DNA from: Paludibacteraceae bacterium
GTDB lineage: Bacteria; Bacteroidota; Bacteroidia; Bacteroidales; Paludibacteraceae
Length of the DNA: 37,247 nt
Assembly (NCBI GenBank): GCA_905235505.1
Contig: CAJOMJ010000021.1
Location: forward strand, 1-37,247
Direction of reading: 5' to 3'
Shown: one piece after another, positions 23,585-31,910 of the stretch
How the letters are laid out: the number at the start of each line of letters is the position of its first letter
Position numbering within the stretch: position 1 is the stretch's first letter
Made by a program: the position numbers and the translations under genes
Notes under the pieces: generated by a model
The model's input: the letters and a program-made list of their open reading frames with translations, nothing else
The model's database searches: none
What the model was told of the DNA's origin: nothing

Positions 23585-25462
23585 ATGCCGTATCGTCTGC
23601 TCATACTCACTGATGCGCCCACCTCACCGCTTTTCTGTCCGCGCATGAGATATCTCATTTCCAATCTGAGCAAGCAAGGTTGGCAATGCACCGTTGTCAG
23701 CGAGACAGACCCAAGCAACGACTTCGTCTTCCCCGACTGCAGGCATATACAGATGAGATACTACTCGGGGCACAACAGACTCAGAGACAGACTCCGCTGG
23801 TTCAACGACAAACTGTTCGCGCAGAAAGAGAAACAACTCTATCGGCTTGTTACGGGCACTCTTTCAGAGCAACAGTTTGACCTCCTGCTTTGCTCCACAT
23901 TCAACACTTTCCCGCTTGAGACAGCAGCACGAATCTCAAGAGAACGGCATATACCGTTGGTAACCGACCTGAGAGACATTGCCGAACAATGGGGGGAGAC
24001 AAGATATTGGCAGCACAGACTGCCGCAGCGGTTGGCACGAATATATAACAGACGCGAGATAGCAAAGCGTAACAATGCCCTTAGACATGCTGACGCCGTC
24101 ACTACCGTATCACCTTGGCACAGACAGTTTCTCTGCAACATACACCCAAACGTACATCTTATATACAACGGGTTCGACGACACCGGTTTCTACCCTGATA
24201 ACATACGCACCGACAACTTTGAGATTCTGTACACGGGTAAGATATATGACTTCGGGCTCCGAAACCCGGAACTGCTGTTCAAGGCTCTCGGCAATATGCA
24301 TGACGAAGGCAGACTGCCCGCGAACTTGATTCTGCGTTTCTATTGTGAAGAGAACATTCATGACGCAGTTGTCAATATGGCAGAGCAATATCACGTCAGA
24401 CATCTGCTTCAACTTGGTTCTTTCGTACCTAACAGTCAGATTCCGCAACTTCTTCACTCAGCCTCTATATGTCTGTTGCTTACCAACAAAGCCGAAGATG
24501 CAGGTACACACGGAATAATGACAACAAAGTTCTTCGAGGCTCTCGGAGTGGAGAAACCTGTGCTGTGTGTCAGAAGCGACGAGGAATGTCTGGCACAAGT
24601 GATAGAGGACACTAACGCAGGTCTTGCGGCAACCACTGCAGAACAAGTCGAGCAGTTTATTCTTGACAAGTATGCAGAATGGGAGACAAACGGTTTCACA
24701 AGGCAGCAAGTAAACAAACATACAAAAGCACTGTTCTCACGACAGAAACAGGCACAGCAGTTTGAAGAGCTGTTCGCTGATATATGTGAAAAAACCAATG
24801 CCCGCTATACCATAGTAGATATATGCTGGACACTATTCTCGTCAAACACCACCTTCGACTTCCTTGACTCGCTTCTCTCCGGCAACGCTTCATACCAACG
24901 ACTAAGGCGCATCTTCAGAACCCGTATCGGCAAGACCTTCAACCTGCTTGTGTACAGACTTCTGCACTATGACATACAGCGGCACCTTGCAGTCAGATAC
25001 CTGCGCGGAAAGAGCAGGCAACAGTTGCAGGAAAAAGCAGAGATATTCTATCAGCAGTATCTGCTGCCGAGAAAAATAGACAAGATATGGCAGAGACTGC
25101 CCGAAGAAAACATCATCATTGCCTCCGGCACACTTGATGTTATTGCCCATACCGTTGCACGACACATAGGTGCAAAACAAGTCTATGCCTCCGAGCTCAT
25201 ATACAAAGATGATATATGCAGCGGCAAACTGCACGACATACTTCTCAACAAGCATACACTCACTCCAAACATAAAGAACTACGACATCTTCACCGACAAC
25301 CTCTCCGACATATCTCTCGTCAGCCGTGCACAAAACGCAGTCATACTGACCTATAACAACACCAAGCGTTGGCAGAAACGCCTAAGCAGAGAACAGCGGA
25401 ACAAGACAAAACATGCAACACCTGTAATAACCTACCTCGATGCAGACACCGACAGATACTGA
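23585..25462 (+). CDS. Fusion of GT4 glycosyltransferase and HAD-superfamily domain
   Basis: 625 residues. Residues 1 to about 400 are a GT4: MPYRLLILTDAPTSPLFCPR, TDLRDIAEQWG, a GT-B core with LIYNGFDDTGFYP and EILYTGKIYD, and HGIMTTKFFEALGVEKPVLC as the donor site. From about 405 a second domain starts YTIVDICWTLFSSNTTFDFL: this is a HAD motif I with nucleophile Asp412 but Cys414 where the second Asp normally stands (D-I-C-W-T). Motif II is IIIASGTLDVIAH (Ser514) and motif IV FTDNLSDISLVSRA (about 570), as in the SerB-like HAD-IB group. The second Asp is normally the general acid, so activity may be altered; I recall a D-F-C-x-T variant in other glycan clusters. Ends overlapping the UbiA-like gene by 23 bases. 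Confidence 0.78.
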   Translation: MPYRLLILTDAPTSPLFCPRMRYLISNLSKQGWQCTVVSETDPSNDFVFPDCRHIQMRYYSGHNRLRDRLRWFNDKLFAQKEKQLYRLVTGTLSEQQFDLLLCSTFNTFPLETAARISRERHIPLVTDLRDIAEQWGETRYWQHRLPQRLARIYNRREIAKRNNALRHADAVTTVSPWHRQFLCNIHPNVHLIYNGFDDTGFYPDNIRTDNFEILYTGKIYDFGLRNPELLFKALGNMHDEGRLPANLILRFYCEENIHDAVVNMAEQYHVRHLLQLGSFVPNSQIPQLLHSASICLLLTNKAEDAGTHGIMTTKFFEALGVEKPVLCVRSDEECLAQVIEDTNAGLAATTAEQVEQFILDKYAEWETNGFTRQQVNKHTKALFSRQKQAQQFEELFADICEKTNARYTIVDICWTLFSSNTTFDFLDSLLSGNASYQRLRRIFRTRIGKTFNLLVYRLLHYDIQRHLAVRYLRGKSRQQLQEKAEIFYQQYLLPRKIDKIWQRLPEENIIIASGTLDVIAHTVARHIGAKQVYASELIYKDDICSGKLHDILLNKHTLTPNIKNYDIFTDNLSDISLVSRAQNAVILTYNNTKRWQKRLSREQRNKTKHATPVITYLDADTDRY

Positions 25463-26282
25463 CAACACCGCATACACGCCGCAAGTAAGCAACCTCGTGT
25501 TCTACCTGCCGTTTGCTTACTACTACAAGGTGAGACTCCGCACAACAGAGAAACTGCTGTCGTGGGTGCTCATCTACCTCATGCCCACAGCATGGTACTC
25601 GTGGTATGCTGCCGGTGAACTGTCATGGCTATTCTGCATTAACTACCTTTTCATACTCATAGCCGCATTCACGCTTTATGAGACAGGGTATATACACAAC
25701 GACACCTTTACCACACGACACGAGAAAGTGCCCACACTCAGACTCAGCGAAGAAAATCTCCGGTATTTCTATTCTCACTGTCATAGTATCTTCCTCAGCA
25801 GAATACTCACCGCACTTGTTTTGCTCACTGCCTTGCTCATACTTAACGGCTTCTCCGCTCAGATACTTCTCACCTCACTCTCAATAGTTCTTATACCCTG
25901 CATTTTTTATCTATACAACCATTGCCGTAACAAATATAACGTATTGCTCTACCCTGTGCTTGTATTCTCTCGATACATACCTTTTATGCTACCCTACTCG
26001 CCTTCGTGGCAACTTGTATTGCTTCTCTTTCTGTCATTTCCATGCTGCAATATGCTCGAACGGTTCTCCATGCCCAAGCAGCGTTTCCCCGTGTTCAAGT
26101 TGCTTATACCGACCGAGAAAAGCAAGACATACTTCCGAATCGCTTACTATATAATCATCCTCGCCGTTCTTCTTCCGTTCTTCAGCATAATGCAACTCGT
26201 GCCCGTCATCATACTTGCGATATACAGATGCCTTGTCGCCATTCTGCTCCTGTTCTATCACCCCAAGCGATACCTGCAATGA
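25440..26282 (+). CDS. UbiA-like integral membrane protein
   Basis: 280 residues with seven to nine hydrophobic helices. The only conserved-looking cytoplasmic patch is YETGYIHNDTFTTRHEKVPT (about 80-99), which resembles the first Asp-rich motif of UbiA prenyltransferases (N-D-x-x-D-x-x-x-D) but retains only the leading Asn-Asp. A second Asp motif is not obvious; NKYNVLLYPVLVFSRYIPFM may be its remnant. UbiA members attach prenyl chains to aromatics or, in mycobacteria, make decaprenyl-phosphoribose together with a HAD-type phosphatase, and here the preceding gene has a HAD domain. That parallel is inference. The start lies inside the previous gene; a later GTG near 25498 is possible. Another membrane protein family is a real alternative. 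Confidence 0.55.
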   Translation: MQTPTDTDNTAYTPQVSNLVFYLPFAYYYKVRLRTTEKLLSWVLIYLMPTAWYSWYAAGELSWLFCINYLFILIAAFTLYETGYIHNDTFTTRHEKVPTLRLSEENLRYFYSHCHSIFLSRILTALVLLTALLILNGFSAQILLTSLSIVLIPCIFYLYNHCRNKYNVLLYPVLVFSRYIPFMLPYSPSWQLVLLLFLSFPCCNMLERFSMPKQRFPVFKLLIPTEKSKTYFRIAYYIIILAVLLPFFSIMQLVPVIILAIYRCLVAILLLFYHPKRYLQ

Positions 26283-26351
26283 TAATAATGCTCTTCTGAC
26301 ACACAACACTCTTTCTGTCATATATTACACATCACATTGCAACTATCATTA

Positions 26352-26359
26352 TATCTTTG
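26352..26359 (+). promoter_or_regulatory. Likely -7 element of the pectate lyase gene
   Basis: TATCTTTG followed by C, 24 bases before the ATG at 26383. No good TTTG lies 20 bases upstream, so the promoter is weak or uses another activator. Confidence 0.5.
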
Positions 26360-26382
26360 CAACCGATATATTCTGTGTACTC

Positions 26383-28785
26383 ATGAAACGATTTTTCTCT
26401 CTATTGATTTGCGCCCTTGCTTCGGCAAGCCTTTTCTCCGCTATATACTACGCCTCGCCAAGCGGTACGGGCGACGGTTCATCGCAACAGAAAGCGGGCA
26501 ACTTCTCCGCACTCCTGAAGAAACTCCGCGCCGGCGACACACTCTATCTGCTTGCAGGGCAATATGACCTGCAGAAGACATCGTTTGCCAACGGTGTTAC
26601 AGGAGATGCACAGAATGAGATACTCATCTCTAATGCACCCGGAACGGCGTCTCGCAGCCCTATACTCGATTTCCGCACAGAAGCATACGGAGAACGCGGT
26701 CTGCAACTCAACGAGGGCAATGACTATATACACATAAAAGGTCTGACTCTCAGATACTCCGGCAAGAACGCACTACACAACAGCGGAAGCAACAACACCT
26801 TTGAAGACCTGGACGTATATGGCAACGGCGACACCGGAGTACAGATGAAAGCCGGAGGAGGAAACATGATTATCAATGTTGACTCTCACGACAACTGCGA
26901 TTATCAACTTGGCGGACTCAATGCTGCAGATTTCGGTGGAAATGCCGACGGATTTGCAGACAAGCAATATACAGGCGGAGCCAACACATATATCGGTTGC
27001 AGGGCTTGGAATAACTCAGACGACGGTTGGGATTTCTTCCAGAGACAATCCAACAGCGGTACACCCACAAAACTCATAGACTGCATTTGCTATAAGAACG
27101 GGCCACAATACTACGATTTCTCCAATCACGGCAGAAGAGAAACAGATAAACAATGGTTTGACCAATTCATCAATACTATCACCATTACCGACAAGAATGG
27201 CAACCAAGTGAAAGCTATTCTCAATCAATACCCCAATCTTGGCAATGGCAATGGATTCAAGTTGGGCGGAGATTATACCGGTAACCCCGTACAACTTCAG
27301 CATTGTCTGGCTGTAAGCAATACTGTCAAGGGTTTCGACCAGAACAACAATTTCGGCGATATGACGCTGTATAACTGTACTGCCTACCTTAACGGTACAG
27401 ACTACGGCTTTAACAATAACAGCGGCGGAACTCTCGTAATACGCAACTGCCTGTCATACAAGAGCAAGTCAAATAATGTATTCCGCCCAAAAAACCTCAC
27501 GACAGACCACAACTCATGGAACACAAGCGGTATCAGCGTGTCTGACAATGATTTCCTGTCGCTCGACACAGCTCTTATTCTCACTGACAGAGACTCCGAT
27601 GGCAATCTGCCCGAAACAGCCTTTCTCAGGCTAAGGGAGGGCAGCAAACTCATTGATGCAGGTGTGGATGTCGGGTTAAGTTATGTAGGCAAAGCACCCG
27701 ATATCGGTTGCTATGAATACGGCTCGGGAGAAATTATTCTTCCTGCCACACTCACTCTCACAAGCGGCACACTCTCTCAAACACTGCGTTTAGGGGACAA
27801 CATGACACCTGTGGTACTCACTTGGGGAGGTAGCGCAGAAAACGTAAGCTACACTGACCTGCCTGATGGTATAGACGCGGAAGTGGACACGCAGAACAAG
27901 ACTATCACCTTTCTCGGCGAACCGCTATCGGTCGGCACATATTCCATAACTGTCAGCACCACGGGAAACACCTCTGCCAAGCAACTCACCATCACACTTA
28001 TTGTCAAACCTGCCGGCAGCGGTTACAACGTGGCATATATAACCATTCCTGACGACGACAGAGACCGTCTTATACTCAACCGGCTTAACAATGACCCATG
28101 GTTTGATATCACCATAGTAGATGCCAACAAGGATATCAATACCGGCAACTACGACCTGCTTGTAATCTCCCCCGTACCGGGAAGCACTGCAAGCGGACTT
28201 GCCGCCCTCAAGACAATAGACAGACCCACCCTGCTTCTCAAACCCTTTATGCTCAAACAGACGGTCTGGAACTGGGGCAACTCGGTCAACACAACAGACA
28301 AAGCCATACAGGTGAGCAACACTGACCATCTTATTTTCAAGGGTATCACTCTTGAAGCGGACAACACACTGACCATGTTCAGCCGCGTTGAGACCAACGG
28401 AGTGACCGCCATAAATGGCTGGTACAGCAGCACAGTGGCAGAGATAGCCGCACCACAAACCGCCACAGGGCAGACTATAGTGGAGGCATCAGCAGGCACA
28501 AACATGAACGGCACAAGTATCAAATCCGACTTCATGATGATAGGTGTCAGCGAATACTCAACTGCTTATCTGACCGATGCCGCCACACAACTTATCGACA
28601 ATGCCTGCCGGTATCTGCTCGGACTTAACATTGACACCACTGTCACCAATCTCACAAAGATTACTCCCATACACGACGATGTTGTTTACACCATACTCGG
28701 TGTTGCTGTCGGCAAAGGGCAGGACTCGATAAGGCAACTGCCTGCCGGTATGTATATCTATAACGGTGAATTGGTAATCAGATAG
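26383..28785 (+). CDS. Secreted PL9-type pectate lyase with Ig-like and C-terminal sorting-like regions
   Basis: 800 residues from ATG 26383 (MKRFFSLLICALASASLFSA signal); an in-frame ATG at 26215 precedes the promoter box. A right-handed beta-helix occupies about 25-450. Calcium-site residues of family PL9 appear as Asp189 in NADGFADKQ and Asp213, Asp214 and Asp217 in NNSDDGWDFF; the likely catalytic base is Lys293 in GNGNGFKLGG. The 24-residue step from Asp189 to Asp213 equals Asp209 to Asp233 that I remember for Dickeya Pel9A, while the Lys lies further away, across an inserted loop. An Ig-like domain (about 455-545), a domain starting YNVAYITIPDDDRD, and an end of the form LPAGMYIYNGELVIR (type IX secretion-like) follow. 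It cleaves polygalacturonate by beta-elimination. No SusCD pair adjoins it. Confidence 0.88.
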   Translation: MKRFFSLLICALASASLFSAIYYASPSGTGDGSSQQKAGNFSALLKKLRAGDTLYLLAGQYDLQKTSFANGVTGDAQNEILISNAPGTASRSPILDFRTEAYGERGLQLNEGNDYIHIKGLTLRYSGKNALHNSGSNNTFEDLDVYGNGDTGVQMKAGGGNMIINVDSHDNCDYQLGGLNAADFGGNADGFADKQYTGGANTYIGCRAWNNSDDGWDFFQRQSNSGTPTKLIDCICYKNGPQYYDFSNHGRRETDKQWFDQFINTITITDKNGNQVKAILNQYPNLGNGNGFKLGGDYTGNPVQLQHCLAVSNTVKGFDQNNNFGDMTLYNCTAYLNGTDYGFNNNSGGTLVIRNCLSYKSKSNNVFRPKNLTTDHNSWNTSGISVSDNDFLSLDTALILTDRDSDGNLPETAFLRLREGSKLIDAGVDVGLSYVGKAPDIGCYEYGSGEIILPATLTLTSGTLSQTLRLGDNMTPVVLTWGGSAENVSYTDLPDGIDAEVDTQNKTITFLGEPLSVGTYSITVSTTGNTSAKQLTITLIVKPAGSGYNVAYITIPDDDRDRLILNRLNNDPWFDITIVDANKDINTGNYDLLVISPVPGSTASGLAALKTIDRPTLLLKPFMLKQTVWNWGNSVNTTDKAIQVSNTDHLIFKGITLEADNTLTMFSRVETNGVTAINGWYSSTVAEIAAPQTATGQTIVEASAGTNMNGTSIKSDFMMIGVSEYSTAYLTDAATQLIDNACRYLLGLNIDTTVTNLTKITPIHDDVVYTILGVAVGKGQDSIRQLPAGMYIYNGELVIR

Positions 28786-28817
28786 TCGGGTGGTATATAG
28801 ACCGGTACACAACCGGC

Positions 28818-30656
28818 TTACTCACTCTGCATCTGTACGAGTTTGGCATAGTAGCCGTCTTTCGCCAGCAGTTCTTCGTGGGTACCACGCTCCACTATTC
28901 TGCCTTCGTTAAGCACACATATCAGATCTGCATTGCGGATGGTTGACAGTCTGTGGGCAACTACCAGCGTGGTGCGGTTCTGCATCAGGTTGTCAAGAGC
29001 CTCCTGCACTAACCTCTCATTCTCAGTATCAAGAGCCGAAGTGGCCTCATCAAGAATCATAATAGGCGGGTTCTTGAGCACTGCGCGAGCTATGCTGATA
29101 CGTTGGCGCTGACCACCTGAGAGACGTGAGCCACGATCGCCTATACAGGTTTCATAACCATCAGGGGTTGCCATAATGAAGTCGTGTGCATTAGCAATCT
29201 TGGCGGCAGTAATGACCTGCTCCATATCGGCATTCTCCACACCGAAAGTTATATTGTTGAAGAAACTGTCGTTGAACAGTATAGCCTCCTGGTTTACATT
29301 ACCGATGAGCGAACGCAGATCGCGTGTGTTGATTTCTTTTATGTTGATGCCGTTAACCAGAATCTCACCCTCGGTTACATCATAGAAGCGCGGCAACAGG
29401 TCAATAAGCGTAGTCTTGCCCGAACCCGACTGCCCTACGAAAGCGATGGTCTGACCTGTATGAATCTCAAGATTGATATCCTGCAACACAGGTATGTCAG
29501 CATTATACCGGAAACCTACATGGCGGTAACTGATAGTCTTCAGTTCCTGCCCCGGCTGCTTGGGAGCAAGAGGCTCCACTATATTGTTTTCCACATTCAG
29601 TATCTTGTCTATACGCTCTAACGATGCCAGACCTTTTCTGATACTATACGATGCCTTTGAAAGGTCTTTGGCAGGGTTGATGATGCTATAGAAGATAACC
29701 AGGTAATAGATGAATGCCGCAGCATCTATACTACTATGGTCTGCCAGAATCAGCCCTCCGCCGTACCACAGAAGCACAGCAATGACAGCAGTACCCAAGA
29801 ACTCTGACACCGGATGGGCGAGAGTATAACGACGGTTAATGCGGTTGAATGTCTTGCGCGTTTCATTATTGAGTTTGTCAAAGCGTTCAACTACTTTTTT
29901 CTCTGCGTTGAATGCCTTTACTATCCTCAAGCCCGACAAAGTCTCCTCAATCTGTGTCAGCAACTCTGCCGTCTGCTCCTGCCCCTTGGTAGAACGTCGT
30001 TTAAGGCTCTTCCCTATTCTGCCTATCAACCAGCCACTGACGGGGAGCAGTACGAGTACAAACAGCGTCAGCTGCCACGACACGTAAAACAATGCTGCAA
30101 GATAAATGATTATCATGATAGGGTCTTTAAGCAGCATGTCGAGCGAAGACATTATGCTGTTCTCCACCTCCTGCACATCGCTGGTCATACGCGACATGAT
30201 ATCACCCTTCTTCTCCTCGGTAAAGAAACCTATAGGCAGCGACACCACTTTCTCATACAGCTGATGACGCAGGTCGCGAAGCACACCCGTACGAATGGGT
30301 ATCATGAAGTACGCTGCGAGCCAGGCAGTCAGGCACTTCAGGAAGGTCATCACCACAAGAAACAGCCCCAGCAGAAACAGCACCCAACCCGAACCCGAAG
30401 TCTCAGTCTGCACCTGAATATACCAGAACACATTATTCTTCACACCTTCAAGCCAAGCGCCCATACCAGTCACCGCAGACAAATCGACATAGGCGGTTAC
30501 GCCCTCGTTAATTCCGAACAATATGCGAAGAACAGGTATAATCGCAGCAAAAGAGAACAGACTGAATATTGTGCTAAGCAGGTTGAACAGCACATTCAGC
30601 ACCAACTCTTTCTTGTATGGCGGAATAAAACGTCGTATGAGAGTGAAGATATTCAT
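28818..30656 (-). CDS. ABC transporter, MsbA-like lipid/multidrug exporter
   Basis: 612 residues, a half-transporter with membrane domain first and ATPase second. Six hydrophobic helices in 1-320 (starting RRFIPPYKKELVLNVLFNLL). The ATPase has Walker A FVGQSGSGKTTLIDLLPRFY (about 394-413), Q-loop NVNQEAILFNDSFFNNITFG, signature RLSGGQRQRISIARAVL (about 509-525), Walker B IMILDEATSALD, and the H-loop VVAHRLSTI. Homodimers flip lipid A core or other lipids across the inner membrane. It is the last gene of the sppA-lpxK-msbA set, 29 bases after lpxK, a context that supports a lipid A role. Substrate is inferred from neighbours; a drug exporter is possible. Confidence 0.9.
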   Translation of the reverse strand: MNIFTLIRRFIPPYKKELVLNVLFNLLSTIFSLFSFAAIIPVLRILFGINEGVTAYVDLSAVTGMGAWLEGVKNNVFWYIQVQTETSGSGWVLFLLGLFLVVMTFLKCLTAWLAAYFMIPIRTGVLRDLRHQLYEKVVSLPIGFFTEEKKGDIMSRMTSDVQEVENSIMSSLDMLLKDPIMIIIYLAALFYVSWQLTLFVLVLLPVSGWLIGRIGKSLKRRSTKGQEQTAELLTQIEETLSGLRIVKAFNAEKKVVERFDKLNNETRKTFNRINRRYTLAHPVSEFLGTAVIAVLLWYGGGLILADHSSIDAAAFIYYLVIFYSIINPAKDLSKASYSIRKGLASLERIDKILNVENNIVEPLAPKQPGQELKTISYRHVGFRYNADIPVLQDINLEIHTGQTIAFVGQSGSGKTTLIDLLPRFYDVTEGEILVNGINIKEINTRDLRSLIGNVNQEAILFNDSFFNNITFGVENADMEQVITAAKIANAHDFIMATPDGYETCIGDRGSRLSGGQRQRISIARAVLKNPPIMILDEATSALDTENERLVQEALDNLMQNRTTLVVAHRLSTIRNADLICVLNEGRIVERGTHEELLAKDGYYAKLVQMQSE

Positions 30657-30662
30657 TCAGTG

Positions 30663-30692
30663 GTTTAGTATTGTTTAGTGTTGTTTAGAGTT
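30663..30692 (-). repeat. Decamer array between lpxK and msbA
   Basis: Three 10-base units on the plus strand: GTTTAGTATT, GTTTAGTGTT and GTTTAGAGTT. On the gene strand each contains CTAAAC; the unit nearest lpxK supplies its TAA stop codon (30685-30687). Confidence 0.85.
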
Positions 30693-31851
30693 GTGCGTGT
30701 GGTTTCCCCGTCTCTTCCGTATTCTCCGCTGGTATGGTATGCGACAGGGGTGTCGGATACTGATTGGCCAAGTACTGCAATACCGGCTTCATGAACTGGT
30801 CTTTCTGCGACTTGAAATCCACGCTCACGGGCAATATCAAAGTATTTGTCATCAATGCCTCTGTATAGTAGCTATTGCATCTGAGTCTTACTGCATCCTT
30901 CTCGGTGGTAACGATAGCGTCACAGGCCGACTCTGCATATACCCTTGCTATATTTTCCACATCTTTCCCGCTGAAGTTATGATGATCGGGGAATGCGAGA
31001 GTCTTCACTACGGTATATCTACTTCGAAGATACTCCAACATCGGCTCTGGATTGGCTATAGCCGTCAATACCAACACTTTTCTCACAGTTTTCTGCTCTA
31101 CACCTTCTGCGAGGGGGTACAACTCGCCGTATTGCAGATATGAGAAGAACAACTGCTGATACTGCGGTATTTTGAGCGAAGTCTCAATCACGCGTCGGTC
31201 AATAGGTTGCATACTCTCCGGACATTTGGTTACCACAATCAGATTGGCTCTGAGCGAAGAATGTCTGTTGTCGCGCAGAGTGCCGTAGGGGAGGAAGCGG
31301 TCGTGTACATACAAATTGTCAGCCGCTGTAAGCAGCAGATACATACCGCATCGCAACTGCCGGTGCTGCATACCGTCGTCAAGTATCACCGCCTGCAAGT
31401 CGGGGTAGAGCTGTTTGAGCCGTTTGATGCCGTATAAACGATTCTCGCACACTGCCACTATCACCTCGTTGCCATTGGTTTTCGGTTCTTCAGGGGAGAC
31501 GTGACAGTGTTGCGTCTCTACAGAATATGAGCTTTTGTTCAGATTGATATACATCTGCATGGGCTCATCGCCTATAGTGAGAGCGGTAGAGTTCTCGTCA
31601 GCGAGATAGAAGCCGTGCGTCTTGCGCTTATAACCTCGGGAGAGTATTGCCACCTTATATTTCTTTGACAACTCACGTGCGAGGAACTCGGTATGCGGAG
31701 TCTTACCCGTACCGCCCGCGGCCAAGTTTCCGATACATATAGTAGGCAACGGGGCATTGGAAGAGTAGAGGATATGCTCGTCAAAGAGCAAGTTCCTTAC
31801 GGTTACCGCTACTCCGTAGAACCACGATACTATGAGTCGGAGGAAACGCAT
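30685..31851 (-). CDS. lpxK: Tetraacyldisaccharide 4'-kinase with in-frame repeat insertion
   Basis: 388 residues. Phosphorylates the 4' position of the lipid A precursor on the inner membrane. N-terminal helix (about 5-25), Walker A GNLAAGGTGKTP (41-52), SRGYKRKTHGFYL (71-83), TIGDEPMQM (92-100), LDDGMQHRQL (158-167), KCPESMQP and the TTEKDAVRL box near the C-terminus. Between GDEPMQM and VIVAVCENRLYG, where I would expect only a few residues, lie about 27 extra residues including YSVETQHCHVSPEEPK. That stretch is exactly the translation of a 26-bp dispersed repeat (31496-31521). The frame is kept, so the enzyme may still fold with a surface loop. Stop codon is provided by the decamer array. 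Confidence 0.93.
   Translation of the reverse strand: MRFLRLIVSWFYGVAVTVRNLLFDEHILYSSNAPLPTICIGNLAAGGTGKTPHTEFLARELSKKYKVAILSRGYKRKTHGFYLADENSTALTIGDEPMQMYINLNKSSYSVETQHCHVSPEEPKTNGNEVIVAVCENRLYGIKRLKQLYPDLQAVILDDGMQHRQLRCGMYLLLTAADNLYVHDRFLPYGTLRDNRHSSLRANLIVVTKCPESMQPIDRRVIETSLKIPQYQQLFFSYLQYGELYPLAEGVEQKTVRKVLVLTAIANPEPMLEYLRSRYTVVKTLAFPDHHNFSGKDVENIARVYAESACDAIVTTEKDAVRLRCNSYYTEALMTNTLILPVSVDFKSQKDQFMKPVLQYLANQYPTPLSHTIPAENTEETGKPHAQL
31496..31521 (-). repeat. Dispersed 26-bp repeat, copy 3, inside lpxK
   Basis: On the minus strand it begins GTAGAGACGCAACACTGTCA and ends CGTCTC, identical to the copy at 16859-16884. It is read in the lpxK frame as V-E-T-Q-H-C-H-V-S. Confidence 0.9.
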
Positions 31852-31869
31852 TGCAGCAATTGTCGGATG

Positions 31870-31909
31870 GTTTAGTGTGGTTTAGAATTGTTTAGTGTGG
31901 TTTAGAATT
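31870..31909 (-). repeat. Decamer array between sppA and lpxK
   Basis: Two perfect copies of a 20-base unit, GTTTAGTGTGGTTTAGAATT (31870-31889 and 31890-31909), which is itself two GTTTAG decamers. It begins right after the sppA stop codon (31911-31913) and ends 18 bases before lpxK. Confidence 0.9.
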
Positions 31910-31910
31910 G

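Noticed and set aside
28800..28818. Hairpin CCGGT-acaca-ACCGG between the convergent pectate lyase and exporter genes as a bidirectional terminator
   Set aside because: Stem is only five pairs and no T-run follows on either strand.
29814..30668. Plus-strand open frame of 284 codons over the exporter gene
   Set aside because: Antisense to a complete MsbA-like gene; His/Gln/Tyr-rich, low-complexity translation with no domain.
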